From positions 806,001-870,000 of the forward strand of contig NZ_SRIF01000001.1 in NCBI RefSeq assembly GCF_004681185.1: DNA of 64,000 nucleotides, in the 5' to 3' direction. Position numbers and translations under genes: made by a program. This DNA comes from Haloarcula amylovorans. Its GTDB lineage: Archaea > Halobacteriota > Halobacteria > Halobacteriales > Haloarculaceae. Each line of letters opens with the position of its first letter. The first letter of the stretch is position 1. Of the stretch, positions 40,713 through 50,208 are shown piece by piece. Under the pieces are notes generated by a model. The model was not told the DNA's origin, did not search any database, and saw nothing but the letters and a program-made list of their open reading frames with translations.

Positions 40713-42110
40713 TTAAACGGTTCGGAACCGGCGTTCCCACCGCGGCCCGGCCCGCCCGGTAAGCCACCATCCGATGACGCCAGCGATCGCCGAGAGCGCG
40801 ACTGCGACGACGACAGCGAACGACGGCGCGATAGAGACGACCAGCGCCGCAACCAGCAGCGGGACCGCGAGCACTGCGAGCGCTGCCCCGAAGCAGGCGA
40901 ACAGCGCCGTATCGAAGAGGAGTTCGTTGGGAGCTAGTCCCGTGAGGTACGCCGAGACGCCGAAGACGTAGACGGCGACGCCGGGCACCACGAACAGACC
41001 GACGGCCAACTGAGCGACCGGATACCACAGCGACGCGACGGCCAGGTACGCCGCCGCCGTCGAGAGCGAGAGAACGAGATACGCCCGGAGCGTCCCCGCG
41101 AACACGCTCTCGTAGTCCACCGGAAACCGGAGGTACTCCCGCGGCGCGTCAAACTGCGTCACCCAACTGTAGGTCGTGAACGCGCCCAGTCCCAGCAACG
41201 TCCCGAAGGCAATGCCCGGCTGCGGTTCGATTCCCGTCGCCGCCGTTATCCGGTCGAGCAACAGCGCCGTCACCGCGAAGAGGACGCCCATCGAGAAGAC
41301 GACCTTCCCGACCGAACCCGAGGAGCGGGCGACCGACAGGAGCGGCCGTCGCGTCAGCGGGTCCGAGACGCCCGTGAACAGACCATCAGCGCGACGGTGA
41401 CGACCCGACGAGCCGTTCTCGACCGGTTCGAACAGTGTAACGCCGAGCACGGCCAACAGCGCCGTCGGAAGCAGGCTCCGAACGACCGATTCGAGCGTTC
41501 CGCCGACGTACAGCGCGTAGGGCGTGTACGCGACGATGTCCACGAACCCGCCGCTGACGGCCGCCGCTCCGACCGCGAGGACGCCAAGCAACGCTACCCG
41601 ACTCCGACCCGCGAGCGCGACCAGCGCGAGACTTAGCGATGCGCCGAAGGCGAACGCGGCGACGACGGCGACCCAGAGCCGGACGAGTGGGAGAAGCGCG
41701 GTCCCCTCCGCGACGGCGACGACGCCGTAGCCGACGACGGCCGGCGTGAGGACGAACCCGGCGTAGTAACAGACGTCCTTCAGGAGGAAGGTCGCGAGCA
41801 GGCGACGCCAGGAGATGGGGAGCGTCCGTGCGGAGAACACCAGCAGCGTCGTATCGCCCAACACGTCCCGGAGCGCGTCGCGGCCGACGAGACCAATCGT
41901 GCCGACCTGCAGGCCAACGAAGCCGACGAGCGCGACGAGGCCGCTGGCAACTGCTTCGGGGGCCGTTCCGGTCAGACCGAGCAGCCACGTCCCCGCGCCG
42001 GTCAGGACGGTAATAGCTATCGGGAACGCGGCGAAGCGGCCGCCGCCGAAGAGGTGGCTGTGCAGTCGCCACTCCTCGCGGAGCATCCAGCGGAACAGTG
42101 TGCCGGTCAC
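40713..42110 (-). CDS. ABC-2 type exporter permease (465 aa)
   Basis: The protein has twelve or so hydrophobic segments, with a short positive N-terminus (MTGTLFRWMLREEWRLHSHLF). It is directly downstream of and overlaps the ATPase gene by 4 nt, so it is the permease of the same exporter. The substrate is unknown. Confidence 0.8.
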   Translation of the reverse strand: MTGTLFRWMLREEWRLHSHLFGGGRFAAFPIAITVLTGAGTWLLGLTGTAPEAVASGLVALVGFVGLQVGTIGLVGRDALRDVLGDTTLLVFSARTLPISWRRLLATFLLKDVCYYAGFVLTPAVVGYGVVAVAEGTALLPLVRLWVAVVAAFAFGASLSLALVALAGRSRVALLGVLAVGAAAVSGGFVDIVAYTPYALYVGGTLESVVRSLLPTALLAVLGVTLFEPVENGSSGRHRRADGLFTGVSDPLTRRPLLSVARSSGSVGKVVFSMGVLFAVTALLLDRITAATGIEPQPGIAFGTLLGLGAFTTYSWVTQFDAPREYLRFPVDYESVFAGTLRAYLVLSLSTAAAYLAVASLWYPVAQLAVGLFVVPGVAVYVFGVSAYLTGLAPNELLFDTALFACFGAALAVLAVPLLVAALVVSIAPSFAVVVAVALSAIAGVIGWWLTGRAGPRWERRFRTV

Positions 42111-42838
42111 GCCCGCGCCTCCACAGTATTGGGGTCGCCGCCGACCTCCTCGATGAAGTACGCGAGCAGTTCCTCCTCGGTCATCCCGCGCGGGTCACAC
42201 TCGGCGACGAGTTCGCCGTCGTCGACGATGCCGACGTGCGTACACAGTTCCGCCGCGACGTCGACGTAGTGCGTCGAGAGAAAGAGCGTGTTCCCCCGCG
42301 AACAGTACGCCGCCAACTGCTCTTTGACCCGTTCTTGCATGATGGGGTCTAAGTTGACCAGCGGTTCGTCGATGAACACCAGATCCGGGTCGTGGAGGAA
42401 CGCGGCCGCGAGCATCACGCGCTGGCGTTCGCCCTCTGAGAGACCCGTCGAGAGGGCGTCGAGTACGCCCGCGAATTCGAGTCGGTCGGCCCACTCGTCG
42501 ATTCGCTCCTCGATTCCCGCTATTTCTCGCACCTCGCCGACGAACGTCAGGTACTCCCGCGGCGTGAGGAAACTCGGCGGATCCTCGCGCTCGGGGAGGA
42601 TACCGATGGCCTCCCGGACGGCCATCGGCTCCGTGACTGGGTCGTGGCCGACGACGCGAGCGGTCCCGCTCGTCGGTTCGAGTTGCCCGGTCAGCAGTTC
42701 GATAGTGGTCGTCTTCCCGGAGCCGTTGGGGCCGAGCAACCCGAACAGTGCGCCCGCCTCGACTGATAGGGAGAGCCCGGAGAGCGCAGTGACGTCCCCG
42801 AACCGGCGCGTCAGGTCGCTCGTCTCGATGGCAGTCAT
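42107..42838 (-). CDS. ABC transporter ATPase (243 aa)
   Basis: I chose the ATG at 42838 (MTAIETSDLTRRFGDVTALS). Walker A is LGPNGSGKTTTIELL. The signature TGLSEGERQRVMLAAAF and Walker B PDLVFIDEPLVNLDP are clear. It pairs with the downstream 465-aa permease as an ABC-2 type exporter. Confidence 0.9.
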   Translation of the reverse strand: MTAIETSDLTRRFGDVTALSGLSLSVEAGALFGLLGPNGSGKTTTIELLTGQLEPTSGTARVVGHDPVTEPMAVREAIGILPEREDPPSFLTPREYLTFVGEVREIAGIEERIDEWADRLEFAGVLDALSTGLSEGERQRVMLAAAFLHDPDLVFIDEPLVNLDPIMQERVKEQLAAYCSRGNTLFLSTHYVDVAAELCTHVGIVDDGELVAECDPRGMTEEELLAYFIEEVGGDPNTVEARA

Positions 42839-42887
42839 ATCGAACTGGAACAGACGAGGTGCTCTCTTAGCTGTTTGGTCCCCGAAA

Positions 42888-43529
42888 TCATCGCTGAAAC
42901 TGAGCGTCGGTATCGGCTGCCCGTGGGCCGCGGAGATGCCAGTGAGCGGTCCAGAGCACCCACGCGCTGAACAGCAGCGAGCCGAGCAGCTCGGGGATAG
43001 CGAGGCCGCCACGCGACAGTCCGCCGCCCGAGAGCCACCACCACCAGATGCCGACGTGGAGAGCTACCAGCCCGACGGTCCCCGCGGCCCGCCGGACAGC
43101 ACCGGTGAGGGCGTTACCGACGGCGTACACCGCCATGGCGACCATCGACGCGAGGTAGAGCGTGACGGCCGCCGGGCCGTGAAGCGGTTGCGTGTACGGG
43201 AAGATACCGGCGCCGACCATCCCCAGCAGAGCGACACAGAGCGGGAGGACCGCGATTCGTTCCACGAGATTCGCGCTTCCCGTCCAGAGCGTGTACGAAA
43301 ACAGTAGGCCGACGAGTCCCCCGACGACGAGGCCGCCGTCGAACAGCAGCGTCGTCACCGGCGTCGCCACGGGGTCGCCGGGCTGCCCGAGATTCGACAG
43401 CGCGTGGTCGCCCCACGCGAACGACGACGAGGCGAGCGTCGCCCCGGCTATCGCGGCGTTGGTCGATAGCACCGACACGACGCCGGCCCACCCGCCGAGT
43501 CGATTCACGTTCCCGTCCCGTTCGCTCAC
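42888..43529 (-). CDS. DUF998-family membrane protein (213 aa)
   Basis: The GTG start at 43529 gives VSERDGNVNRLGGWAGVVSV. Six hydrophobic helices and the family-like pattern ALSNLGQPGDPVATP and GIFPYTQPLHGPAAVTL are seen. The function is unknown. It is separate from the ABC operon upstream. Confidence 0.75.
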   Translation of the reverse strand: MSERDGNVNRLGGWAGVVSVLSTNAAIAGATLASSSFAWGDHALSNLGQPGDPVATPVTTLLFDGGLVVGGLVGLLFSYTLWTGSANLVERIAVLPLCVALLGMVGAGIFPYTQPLHGPAAVTLYLASMVAMAVYAVGNALTGAVRRAAGTVGLVALHVGIWWWWLSGGGLSRGGLAIPELLGSLLFSAWVLWTAHWHLRGPRAADTDAQFQR

Positions 43530-43576
43530 TGTATCAACTATCCACACTCGGTCAGTTGTAAACGTTCTGGAAGGAA

Positions 43577-44272
43577 CTAATCGAGCCACAACGGTCGCGG
43601 CGGCGCGAGGGCGAACTCGGTGCCGGGGCTGTAGTGAAAGAGCGGCTTGCCCGTCGGGTCGGGCAAGCCGAGCGTCCGCAGAAGCGACCCCTGTACGTCG
43701 GCGTCGACAGTCCGAAGCGGCCACGGATCGTGGCCCACGCTTCCGACGAGACGAGTGCCGAACGGGTCCGTCGTGAAGTACCGCTGGCGCTCGACGAGAA
43801 ACGAGGCGAGCGAGTCTGGCGGGGCCGTCGTCGCCTCGCCGTTGTCGGGGGTGTAACGGAGGTCGAGCGCCCGCTGACCGTCCACGTCGAGGGTCCGCCG
43901 CGAACGGAACCCACCGCCGTCCGTCTCGTGAGTGAGCACGCCATCGCGGTACGGAAGGCGGAGCGGCGGGGCGGCCGTCGCGGTCGTGAGTGCGTCGTCG
44001 GTAAACAGCGCGAGAAAGCGGACGCCGCGCTGGTCGTTCGGGCCGCGGACGTACGTTCTGACGTTCACTGCGCGGGCTGGCTTCGTCACCTCGACGCCAA
44101 ACGAGGCGACGCTGCTGACGGTGTGCGCGAGCGCCGTCACCCACGCGTCGCCGTCGGCCGTTTCGATGGTGAGCCAGTCCGGTATCGACCGGGTGAGGGC
44201 GTCGGTCTCGACCGGCCAGTGACAGAAGCAGGCGTCAGTCACGGTCGCGGAGAGCGGCGTCACCGAAAGCAC
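43577..44272 (-). CDS. DUF2071 (YqjF)-family protein (231 aa)
   Basis: The motif DACFCHWPVETDALTRSIPDWLTIETADGDAWV resembles the DUF2071 start, followed by GVRFLALFTDDALTT and DRRRYFTTDPFG-like segments. The family's usual length is about 240 residues. The start is uncertain. A longer reading to 44362 would overlap the macro-domain gene's start, so I used a GTG at 44272 near the conserved region. Confidence 0.75.
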   Translation of the reverse strand: MLSVTPLSATVTDACFCHWPVETDALTRSIPDWLTIETADGDAWVTALAHTVSSVASFGVEVTKPARAVNVRTYVRGPNDQRGVRFLALFTDDALTTATAAPPLRLPYRDGVLTHETDGGGFRSRRTLDVDGQRALDLRYTPDNGEATTAPPDSLASFLVERQRYFTTDPFGTRLVGSVGHDPWPLRTVDADVQGSLLRTLGLPDPTGKPLFHYSPGTEFALAPPRPLWLD

Positions 44273-44360
44273 GTGCCGAACTCGGAGCGGTAAGGCAATC
44301 AGTCTGCCGGGCCTCGCTGTGGCCCGTAATTCTATGGGGGAGTCGGTCACACACCCGAAC

Positions 44361-44861
44361 ATGGAGTTCGAGGTGATTCAGGGCGACATCGCCGCACAGT
44401 CGGCGGACGCACTCGTCAACGCCGCGAACACGAGCTTCCGGATGGGTTCGGGCGTCGCGGGAGCGCTCAAGCGCGCGGCGGGGTCCGGCCTCGAAAAGGA
44501 AGCCGTTAGCAAGGGTCCAGTCGACCTCGGTGGCGTCGCCACGACGGACGCGTACGAACTGGACGCGGAGTACGTCGTCCACGCCGCGGCGATGCCACCC
44601 GGCGGCCAGTCGACGGACGAGAGCATCCGCGACGCCACCCGAAACGCCCTCGCGGAGGCCGACGCGCTGGGCTGTGAGTCGGTCGTCCTCCCCGCCATCG
44701 GCTGTGGCATCGCCGGCTTCGACTTCGAGTCCGGCGTCCGCATCATCTGCGAGGAAATCGCCGCGTTCGAACCCGAATCGCTCTCGGACGTGCGGCTCAT
44801 CGCCTACGACGACACCGACTACGAGACGATACGCCGAATCGCCGACGAGGTGCGCGCGTGA
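44361..44861 (+). CDS. Macro-domain protein (166 aa)
   Basis: The start at 44361 gives MEFEVIQGDIAAQSADALVN. The macro-domain pattern QGDI, ALVNAANTSFRMGSGVAGAL and VVLPAIGCGIAGF is intact. These bind or hydrolyse ADP-ribose and its derivatives. Its stop overlaps the start of the zinc-finger gene, so they are coupled. No sirtuin gene is adjacent, but one lies about 10 kb away. Confidence 0.9.
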   Translation: MEFEVIQGDIAAQSADALVNAANTSFRMGSGVAGALKRAAGSGLEKEAVSKGPVDLGGVATTDAYELDAEYVVHAAAMPPGGQSTDESIRDATRNALAEADALGCESVVLPAIGCGIAGFDFESGVRIICEEIAAFEPESLSDVRLIAYDDTDYETIRRIADEVRA

Positions 44862-45151
44862 GCGACGGCGGACGGACGAACGACGACCAAGAGTGCGAGA
44901 GCGAGACCAGTGACACCGCCGGAGAGACAAGCGAGCCGGTCATCTGTCCCGTCTGCGGTGCCGACTTCGAGTCGGTCTCAGTTCACGACGAGGGCGTGAT
45001 GGTGAACTTGCTGGACAACGACCGATTCCAGCGGGTCTGCTTTCAACCGGTCAGCGACGACGACCGGACGCCGTTGGTCCGCTTTTTTCACCACACGCAC
45101 GAACAGGCCGGCACGGACCAACCCGGAACGCCGGGCGGACGGGTTCCCTGA
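44858..45151 (+). CDS. Small zinc-finger protein coupled to macro domain gene (97 aa)
   Basis: The GTG start overlaps the macro gene stop (GTGA). A CPVC motif (ICPVCGADF), then Asp/Glu-rich and aromatic segments (FHHTHEQAG), suggest a small zinc protein. The function is unknown. Coupling suggests work with the macro-domain protein. Confidence 0.65.
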   Translation: MSDGGRTNDDQECESETSDTAGETSEPVICPVCGADFESVSVHDEGVMVNLLDNDRFQRVCFQPVSDDDRTPLVRFFHHTHEQAGTDQPGTPGGRVP

Positions 45152-45252
45152 ACTCTCTCCGAGAACGTGCCTGCTCACGAGTCGCTTCGCTCCTCGTTCG
45201 CTTTCGAGGGCCGTTCGCTCCGCTCACGCCCCTCGCTCCGCTCGGAGTCTCC

Positions 45253-46230
45253 CTACTCGTGTCCCGACACTCTCACAGGCTCGTACGGCTCTTCCAGCCA
45301 CGCCACGTCGCTCGAGTCGAGGTCGATGTCCAGCGCTTCGACGGCCTGCTCTAAGTGTTCGACACTCGTCGTTCCGATGATGGGCGTATCGACCCATTCC
45401 TTCTCGAGGAGCCACGCCAGTGCGACCTGTGCCATCGTGACGTCGAGTTCGTCGGCGAGTTCCTGCACGCGCTCGTTCACCTCGCGGCCGCCGCCCTCGA
45501 AATAGGGGTGCTCGCGGGCGTGGTCGTCAGACTGGCCGCGCGTAGTCGCCTCGAACTCCCCGTGGGGCCGAGTGAGGTAGCCTCGGGCCAGCGGACTCCA
45601 CGGCATCACGCCGACGCCCTCGCTGTCACACAGCGGGAGCATCTCCCGCTCTTCCTCCCGATACAGGAGGTTGTAGTGGTTCTGCATCGTCTCGAACCGT
45701 TCGAGTCCCTGCTGCTCGCTCACCCGTAGCGAGTCGGCGAACTGGTGTGCCCACATCGAGGATGCGCCGGGGTATCGGATATCGCCGCGCCGCACCGCGT
45801 CGTCGAGCGCGCGAAGCGTCTCTTCGATTGGCGTGTCGTAGTCCCAGCGGTGAATCTGGTAGAGGTCGACGGTGTCCATATCGAGCCTGTCCAGCGAGTT
45901 CGAGAGCTCCTGTTCGAGGGCCTTCCGCGAGAGCCCGCCGGAGTTGGGGTTGCTGTCGTCCATCTGGAAGAACCCCTTCGTGGCAACGACGGCCGAGTCA
46001 CGGTCGTAGTCGGCGAGGACGTTGCCGAGGACGCGTTCGGACTCGCCCCGCGAGTACATGTTCGCGGTGTCGAAGAAGTTGATGCCGAGGTCGATGGCCC
46101 GCTCGATGATGTCGCGGCTCTCGGGTTCGTCCAGGACCCAGTCGCGCCAGTCCGAAGTGCCGAAGCTCATACAGCCCAGACAGAGGCGACTGACCTCCGT
46201 GCCGGTGGATCCGAGGGTAGTGTACTCCAT
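45253..46230 (-). CDS. Aldo/keto reductase (325 aa)
   Basis: I chose the ATG at 46230 (MEYTTLGSTGTEVSRLCLGC). The catalytic tetrad is visible: D in FFDTANMYSRGES, Y in the same segment, K in VVATKGFFQ, and H in YQIHRWDYD. A C-terminal GVMPWSPLARGYL and IIGTTSVEHL bind NADPH. The substrate is not predictable. It is transcribed alone. Confidence 0.92.
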   Translation of the reverse strand: MEYTTLGSTGTEVSRLCLGCMSFGTSDWRDWVLDEPESRDIIERAIDLGINFFDTANMYSRGESERVLGNVLADYDRDSAVVATKGFFQMDDSNPNSGGLSRKALEQELSNSLDRLDMDTVDLYQIHRWDYDTPIEETLRALDDAVRRGDIRYPGASSMWAHQFADSLRVSEQQGLERFETMQNHYNLLYREEEREMLPLCDSEGVGVMPWSPLARGYLTRPHGEFEATTRGQSDDHAREHPYFEGGGREVNERVQELADELDVTMAQVALAWLLEKEWVDTPIIGTTSVEHLEQAVEALDIDLDSSDVAWLEEPYEPVRVSGHE

Positions 46231-46298
46231 ACGCAAAGGCGGACCGCTTCGGACAAAAGTGGCGCGGCGGTCGGGACGTGTCGTTCGCAGCACAGGGC

Positions 46299-47387
46299 TC
46301 AGAGTGCGTCGGCGTTCACACCCGCGACGTAGCGTCGGGCCACCGCGTAGGCCGCGACAGCCAGCGCGACGCTCCCGAAGACGTGGCCGTAGGTCAGCAG
46401 CGTCGGACTGTCGACGGCCAGTTTCGCCACCGTCGTCGTTGGGTGCTCGGGGAGGACCACTGCTGCACCGAACACGACGAGGGTAAGCACGGAGTACAGC
46501 AGTTGCGCCGGGCGGCGGCGTTGCATCGACACGCCCAGCGTGACACCGAGCGTGACGACCACCACTGCGATGGCGGTGACGAACAGGAGCAGCAGCGAGA
46601 CGTTCGACACCGGGATGCCATTCGCCGTGAGCAGTGCTACCCACAGCAGCGCCTGCAACGGGGCGATGAGAACCATGCCGAGCGCCTTTCCGTCGACGAT
46701 GTCGACGAGCGAAACCGGCGCGACGCGCAGCAGTTCGAGCGTTCCTCGCTCCATCTCCTCGGTGACGGTATCGACGGCCACCGACCCGCTGATGAAGGGC
46801 GGGAGGAAGAGGAGCAGCGGAATCAACACGGTGTAGGTGAAGCCGAAGTACGGGCTGGCGGCGACCTCGGACGGGAGCGGGACCGGCGGCGCGTCGAGCG
46901 AGTCGGCTCGCTCGGTCCGTACCTGCCGTTCGAGCGTATTCAGGACGCGGCGCACCTCGACGACGATGAGCGTCGAGCGAATCGACCCCTCGGGGACGCG
47001 CGCGGTGACGGCGACGCGCCGCCCGTCGCTCGCGGCGCTATCGACGTATTCGGCCTGCAACAGCGCATCTACGCGACCCTCCTGAAACGCCAGTTTGGCC
47101 TCGTTCGGATTCTCGTAATGGACGACGTTCGACCCCTCCTGTTCGCGCGCCGCGTCGAGTAGCGCGTCGTGGGCCTCGCCAGTGACGGCCATCTCCACCT
47201 CACCCGTCGAGACGGAGCCCGGGTCGTACAGCGACGTGAGGCCGACGACGAGGAACGAGGAAAAGGCCGCGACGAACAGTTGGATGAGCAGGGCCAGCAC
47301 GATGGTCTTCTCGCGCGAGAGCGAGGCCACGTCCCGGCGAGCGACGACGAGTCGCGGGTCGCGGTACCACGGGCGGTCCTCAGACAA
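46299..47387 (-). CDS. ABC-2 type permease (362 aa)
   Basis: There is a transmembrane helix at about residues 29-50 (VLALLIQLFVAAFSSFLVVG). A large extracytoplasmic domain (about 55-190) and five or six further helices (about 190-360) follow, a NatB-like layout. It is followed upstream by a permease-protease gene and an ATPase gene in the same operon. Confidence 0.8.
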   Translation of the reverse strand: MSEDRPWYRDPRLVVARRDVASLSREKTIVLALLIQLFVAAFSSFLVVGLTSLYDPGSVSTGEVEMAVTGEAHDALLDAAREQEGSNVVHYENPNEAKLAFQEGRVDALLQAEYVDSAASDGRRVAVTARVPEGSIRSTLIVVEVRRVLNTLERQVRTERADSLDAPPVPLPSEVAASPYFGFTYTVLIPLLLFLPPFISGSVAVDTVTEEMERGTLELLRVAPVSLVDIVDGKALGMVLIAPLQALLWVALLTANGIPVSNVSLLLLFVTAIAVVVVTLGVTLGVSMQRRRPAQLLYSVLTLVVFGAAVVLPEHPTTTVAKLAVDSPTLLTYGHVFGSVALAVAAYAVARRYVAGVNADAL

Positions 47388-49245
47388 GGGTGGTCACCAC
47401 CGTGAGGTTGTAGGCGAAGTGAACGAGGACGGCGACACCGATTCCGGCGGCGTAGGCTATCCGGCCTCGCTGGGCACCGATCGAGGAGATTGCCGCCGTC
47501 ACCGCGTGCAGAGCCAGCGGCGCGAACAGGAAGAGGAGCGCGACCAGCCAAAGCGGGACGCCCGACGGCAGCGTCGCGCCCTGCAGAGCGGCGTTACCGA
47601 TCTGCAGTTCGTCGAGATTCGAGAGGCGGGTAATGAGCAGCCCCTTCTCCGCGATGAAGAAGCCCAGTCCCGAGAGCGCGCCGAGGCCGATCGCCGACCG
47701 GAGCGTTCGCTCGTACCGGGCGTTGACGTAGCCCGCGTAGATGTGGAGGCTCTTTGCCACCTCCTCGATGAGCGCGACGACGAGGAGGACGAGGACGACG
47801 CCGAGCGTCTGGTTCGTCCCGAAGAGGTTCAGCGAGACCGAATCGAGGACGAACAGGAACGCGATTGCGGTCAACTCGGCGACGACGACGAACGGGAGCA
47901 GGATGGCGCTCATTTTCACCGCACTCTTGCGCGAGGAGATGCGCCCCGACAGGGAGTCGAGGACCTTCAGCGGGATCGGGCGCTGGGTGAACATGTCCTC
48001 CTCCCGGTAGAGGCCAGCACCGAGGCCGAAGAGGACGAGCGCCGTCAACAGCGGCGGCACCGTCGAGAACGCGAACGACGCGAGGTCGACCGACTGCCCG
48101 GTGAGGTCCATCACGACGAGCGTCAGTGGCGAGATGAGCGCGATGGGCGTCACGTCGGTGAAGATGGCCGGCACGAACGCGTAGGAGGTCAGCGAGACGG
48201 TTATCGTGACCGTGACGAACGTGAGCTCCTTGAACGACCGGGCGAACATCGCGCCGCAGAACGTCGCCGCGAGGAAGAGCAAGGCGATGGGCAACACCGC
48301 GAGCACGGCGATCGGACTCGCGCTCGGCGCGATTCCCGTTACGAAGAGCGTCGCTGTGATGGCCGTCGCCACGGCCATCGCGCCCAGGAAGTACGGCAGC
48401 GTCTTGCCAGTGATGATGTCACCGCGAGAGGCCGGCGTCACCAACAGGAGTTCGCCTCGCCGGTTCAACCGCTCGGAGAGCATCGACGAGCCGTACGCCT
48501 GGATGACGAAGTTCATGGGGACGATGTAGAGAAAGGCGAGCACCAGCGACTCGAAGGGGAACGGCGGCGAGATATCGGAGGGCGTCCCGCCCTGTACGTC
48601 GCCAGTCAGCCGCGCGCCAAGTCCGCCGAGGTTCGCACCGCCACCACCGGCCGCGCCGCCACCGTCGCCGTCGCCAGTTCCGGCATCGCCGCTGGTCCCC
48701 GCACCACCACCCGCATCGCTAGTGGCATCGTCACCGCCATTGGTGCCGCCGTCACCAGTCGCGCCACCGCCGTCGCTACCGAACGACTCAACGCCGTCTT
48801 GCTCCGCGTAGACGAGCGTCACGGCCACCGGGAACGCCGCCGTCTGGTTGTCGTCGCGGGCGAGTCGCCGGTCGTTGTACCGCTCGGTGCTGTCGCGGAG
48901 CGCGGTCAAGGCGGCCGCTTGTTTCGCTGACCGTATCTCGGTTACGCGCTGTGTTCCGACGAAGGTCAGTTCCTGCTCGCCTCGGCGGACGGCCTGGGGG
49001 TCAGGGTCCTGTACGCGGAAGCTCCCGTCATCGGCCGCAACGCCGTAGTACGGGCTCGACTCCTCGACGCCGACGCGGTAGATGCCGGCGTCCAGTCCCG
49101 TCGTGCCGCCGGCGACGGCGAGACCGGCGACCGCGCCCATCGAGACGATGGCGAGCGCCATGATGGCGACGGTCCGTTTATCCACGCCGCCCGCATTCTT
49201 CGTGACTTCCCAGCGCGCGACGCGCAGGACCTTGTCCCGTCGCAT
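47380..49245 (-). CDS. ABC-2 type permease fused to PrsW-like protease domain (621 aa)
   Basis: The first about 400 residues are a NatB-like permease with a large acidic, Gly-rich extracytoplasmic insertion. The C-terminal about 170 residues have four to six helices with ALIEEVAKSLHIY, GLGFFIAEKGLL, LHAVTAAI and HFAYN, which fits the PrsW/CPBP-like glutamic protease pattern. The next gene is an ATPase, so this is a permease component. The fused protease domain is unusual. Confidence 0.8.
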   Translation of the reverse strand: MRRDKVLRVARWEVTKNAGGVDKRTVAIMALAIVSMGAVAGLAVAGGTTGLDAGIYRVGVEESSPYYGVAADDGSFRVQDPDPQAVRRGEQELTFVGTQRVTEIRSAKQAAALTALRDSTERYNDRRLARDDNQTAAFPVAVTLVYAEQDGVESFGSDGGGATGDGGTNGGDDATSDAGGGAGTSGDAGTGDGDGGGAAGGGGANLGGLGARLTGDVQGGTPSDISPPFPFESLVLAFLYIVPMNFVIQAYGSSMLSERLNRRGELLLVTPASRGDIITGKTLPYFLGAMAVATAITATLFVTGIAPSASPIAVLAVLPIALLFLAATFCGAMFARSFKELTFVTVTITVSLTSYAFVPAIFTDVTPIALISPLTLVVMDLTGQSVDLASFAFSTVPPLLTALVLFGLGAGLYREEDMFTQRPIPLKVLDSLSGRISSRKSAVKMSAILLPFVVVAELTAIAFLFVLDSVSLNLFGTNQTLGVVLVLLVVALIEEVAKSLHIYAGYVNARYERTLRSAIGLGALSGLGFFIAEKGLLITRLSNLDELQIGNAALQGATLPSGVPLWLVALLFLFAPLALHAVTAAISSIGAQRGRIAYAAGIGVAVLVHFAYNLTVVTTLV

Positions 49246-50148
49246 CTACGCCGCGTCCTCCCCGACGTAGCGGCTCCCCGTCGTCCCCGACTCCGCGACG
49301 TTGAGGAACACATCCTCCAGACTGGACTCTTCCGTTCGGATATCGACGACCGTTCCGCCCGCGGACTCGGCCGTGCCACGGGTCTCCTCGACGGCGTCCA
49401 TGCTCTCGACGACGCGGTGGTAGTGACCGTTCTCCCTCGCGGCGTCGGGCACTTCGACGGTGGTGTAGACGTGATAGCGCGTCTCGCCATACTCGGCCTG
49501 TAGCGTATCGAGATCGCCGCGGGCGACGATCTCCCCCTCGTTCATGATGGCGACGCGGTCACAGATCGATTCGACGTGATAGAGATTGTGTGCAGAGAAG
49601 ACGATGGTCTTCCCTTCTTTCGCTAACTGTTCGGTGAACTCGATGACGTAGTTTGTCGTCAGCGGGTCCAGCCCGGAGGCCGGTTCATCATAGACGAGCA
49701 CGTCTGGGTCGTTGATGAGCGACCGGGCGATGGCTACCTTCCGTTTCATCCCCTTGGACATGTCGCCGAGTTTCCGCTCGCGGTGCTCTAAGTCCAGTTC
49801 ATCAAGCGTCTCGTGCATCCGTCTCTCGGCGATATCGCCGGGAACGTCGTAGAGGTCTGCGAAGAAGGAGAGATAAGAGATGGGTGTCATCTCCTCGTAC
49901 AGCGGGGACTCTTCGGGGAGAAAGCCCAGTCGCTCGCGCATCTCCGTCGTTTCGGTATCCAGTCCGGCTATTTCAGCGTCGCCGGCGGTCGGTTCCAGCA
50001 GACCGGCGAGCATCTTCAGCGTGGTCGTCTTCCCAGCCCCGTTCGGTCCGATAACGCCGAATACCTCGCCCTTTCCCACCGAAAACGTACTCCCTTTCAC
50101 GGCGACGAAGTCGCCGTACTCCTTCCGTAGATCGCGGGCCTCTATCAT
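49246..50148 (-). CDS. ABC transporter ATPase (300 aa)
   Basis: Walker A is GPNGAGKTTTLKMLAG, the signature is DMSKGMKRKVAIARSL, and Walker B is PDVLVYDEPASGLDPLT. A C-terminal regulatory extension (about residues 210-300) includes VPDAARENGHYHRV and ends in NVAESGTTGSRYVGE. It ends where the permease-protease gene starts. Together they form a three-gene exporter. Confidence 0.9.
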   Translation of the reverse strand: MIEARDLRKEYGDFVAVKGSTFSVGKGEVFGVIGPNGAGKTTTLKMLAGLLEPTAGDAEIAGLDTETTEMRERLGFLPEESPLYEEMTPISYLSFFADLYDVPGDIAERRMHETLDELDLEHRERKLGDMSKGMKRKVAIARSLINDPDVLVYDEPASGLDPLTTNYVIEFTEQLAKEGKTIVFSAHNLYHVESICDRVAIMNEGEIVARGDLDTLQAEYGETRYHVYTTVEVPDAARENGHYHRVVESMDAVEETRGTAESAGGTVVDIRTEESSLEDVFLNVAESGTTGSRYVGEDAA

Positions 50149-50208
50149 CGTGCCGGCGGTTGTGACCGGACCAACCTATACCTTGGTCCCGTCCTATCTC
50201 GTCTGATA

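Noticed and set aside
45152..45252. GC-rich repetitive CGCTCCGCTC-like stretch between genes
   Set aside because: It is short and similar to many haloarchaeal intergenic sequences. No stable structure or repeat family could be supported.
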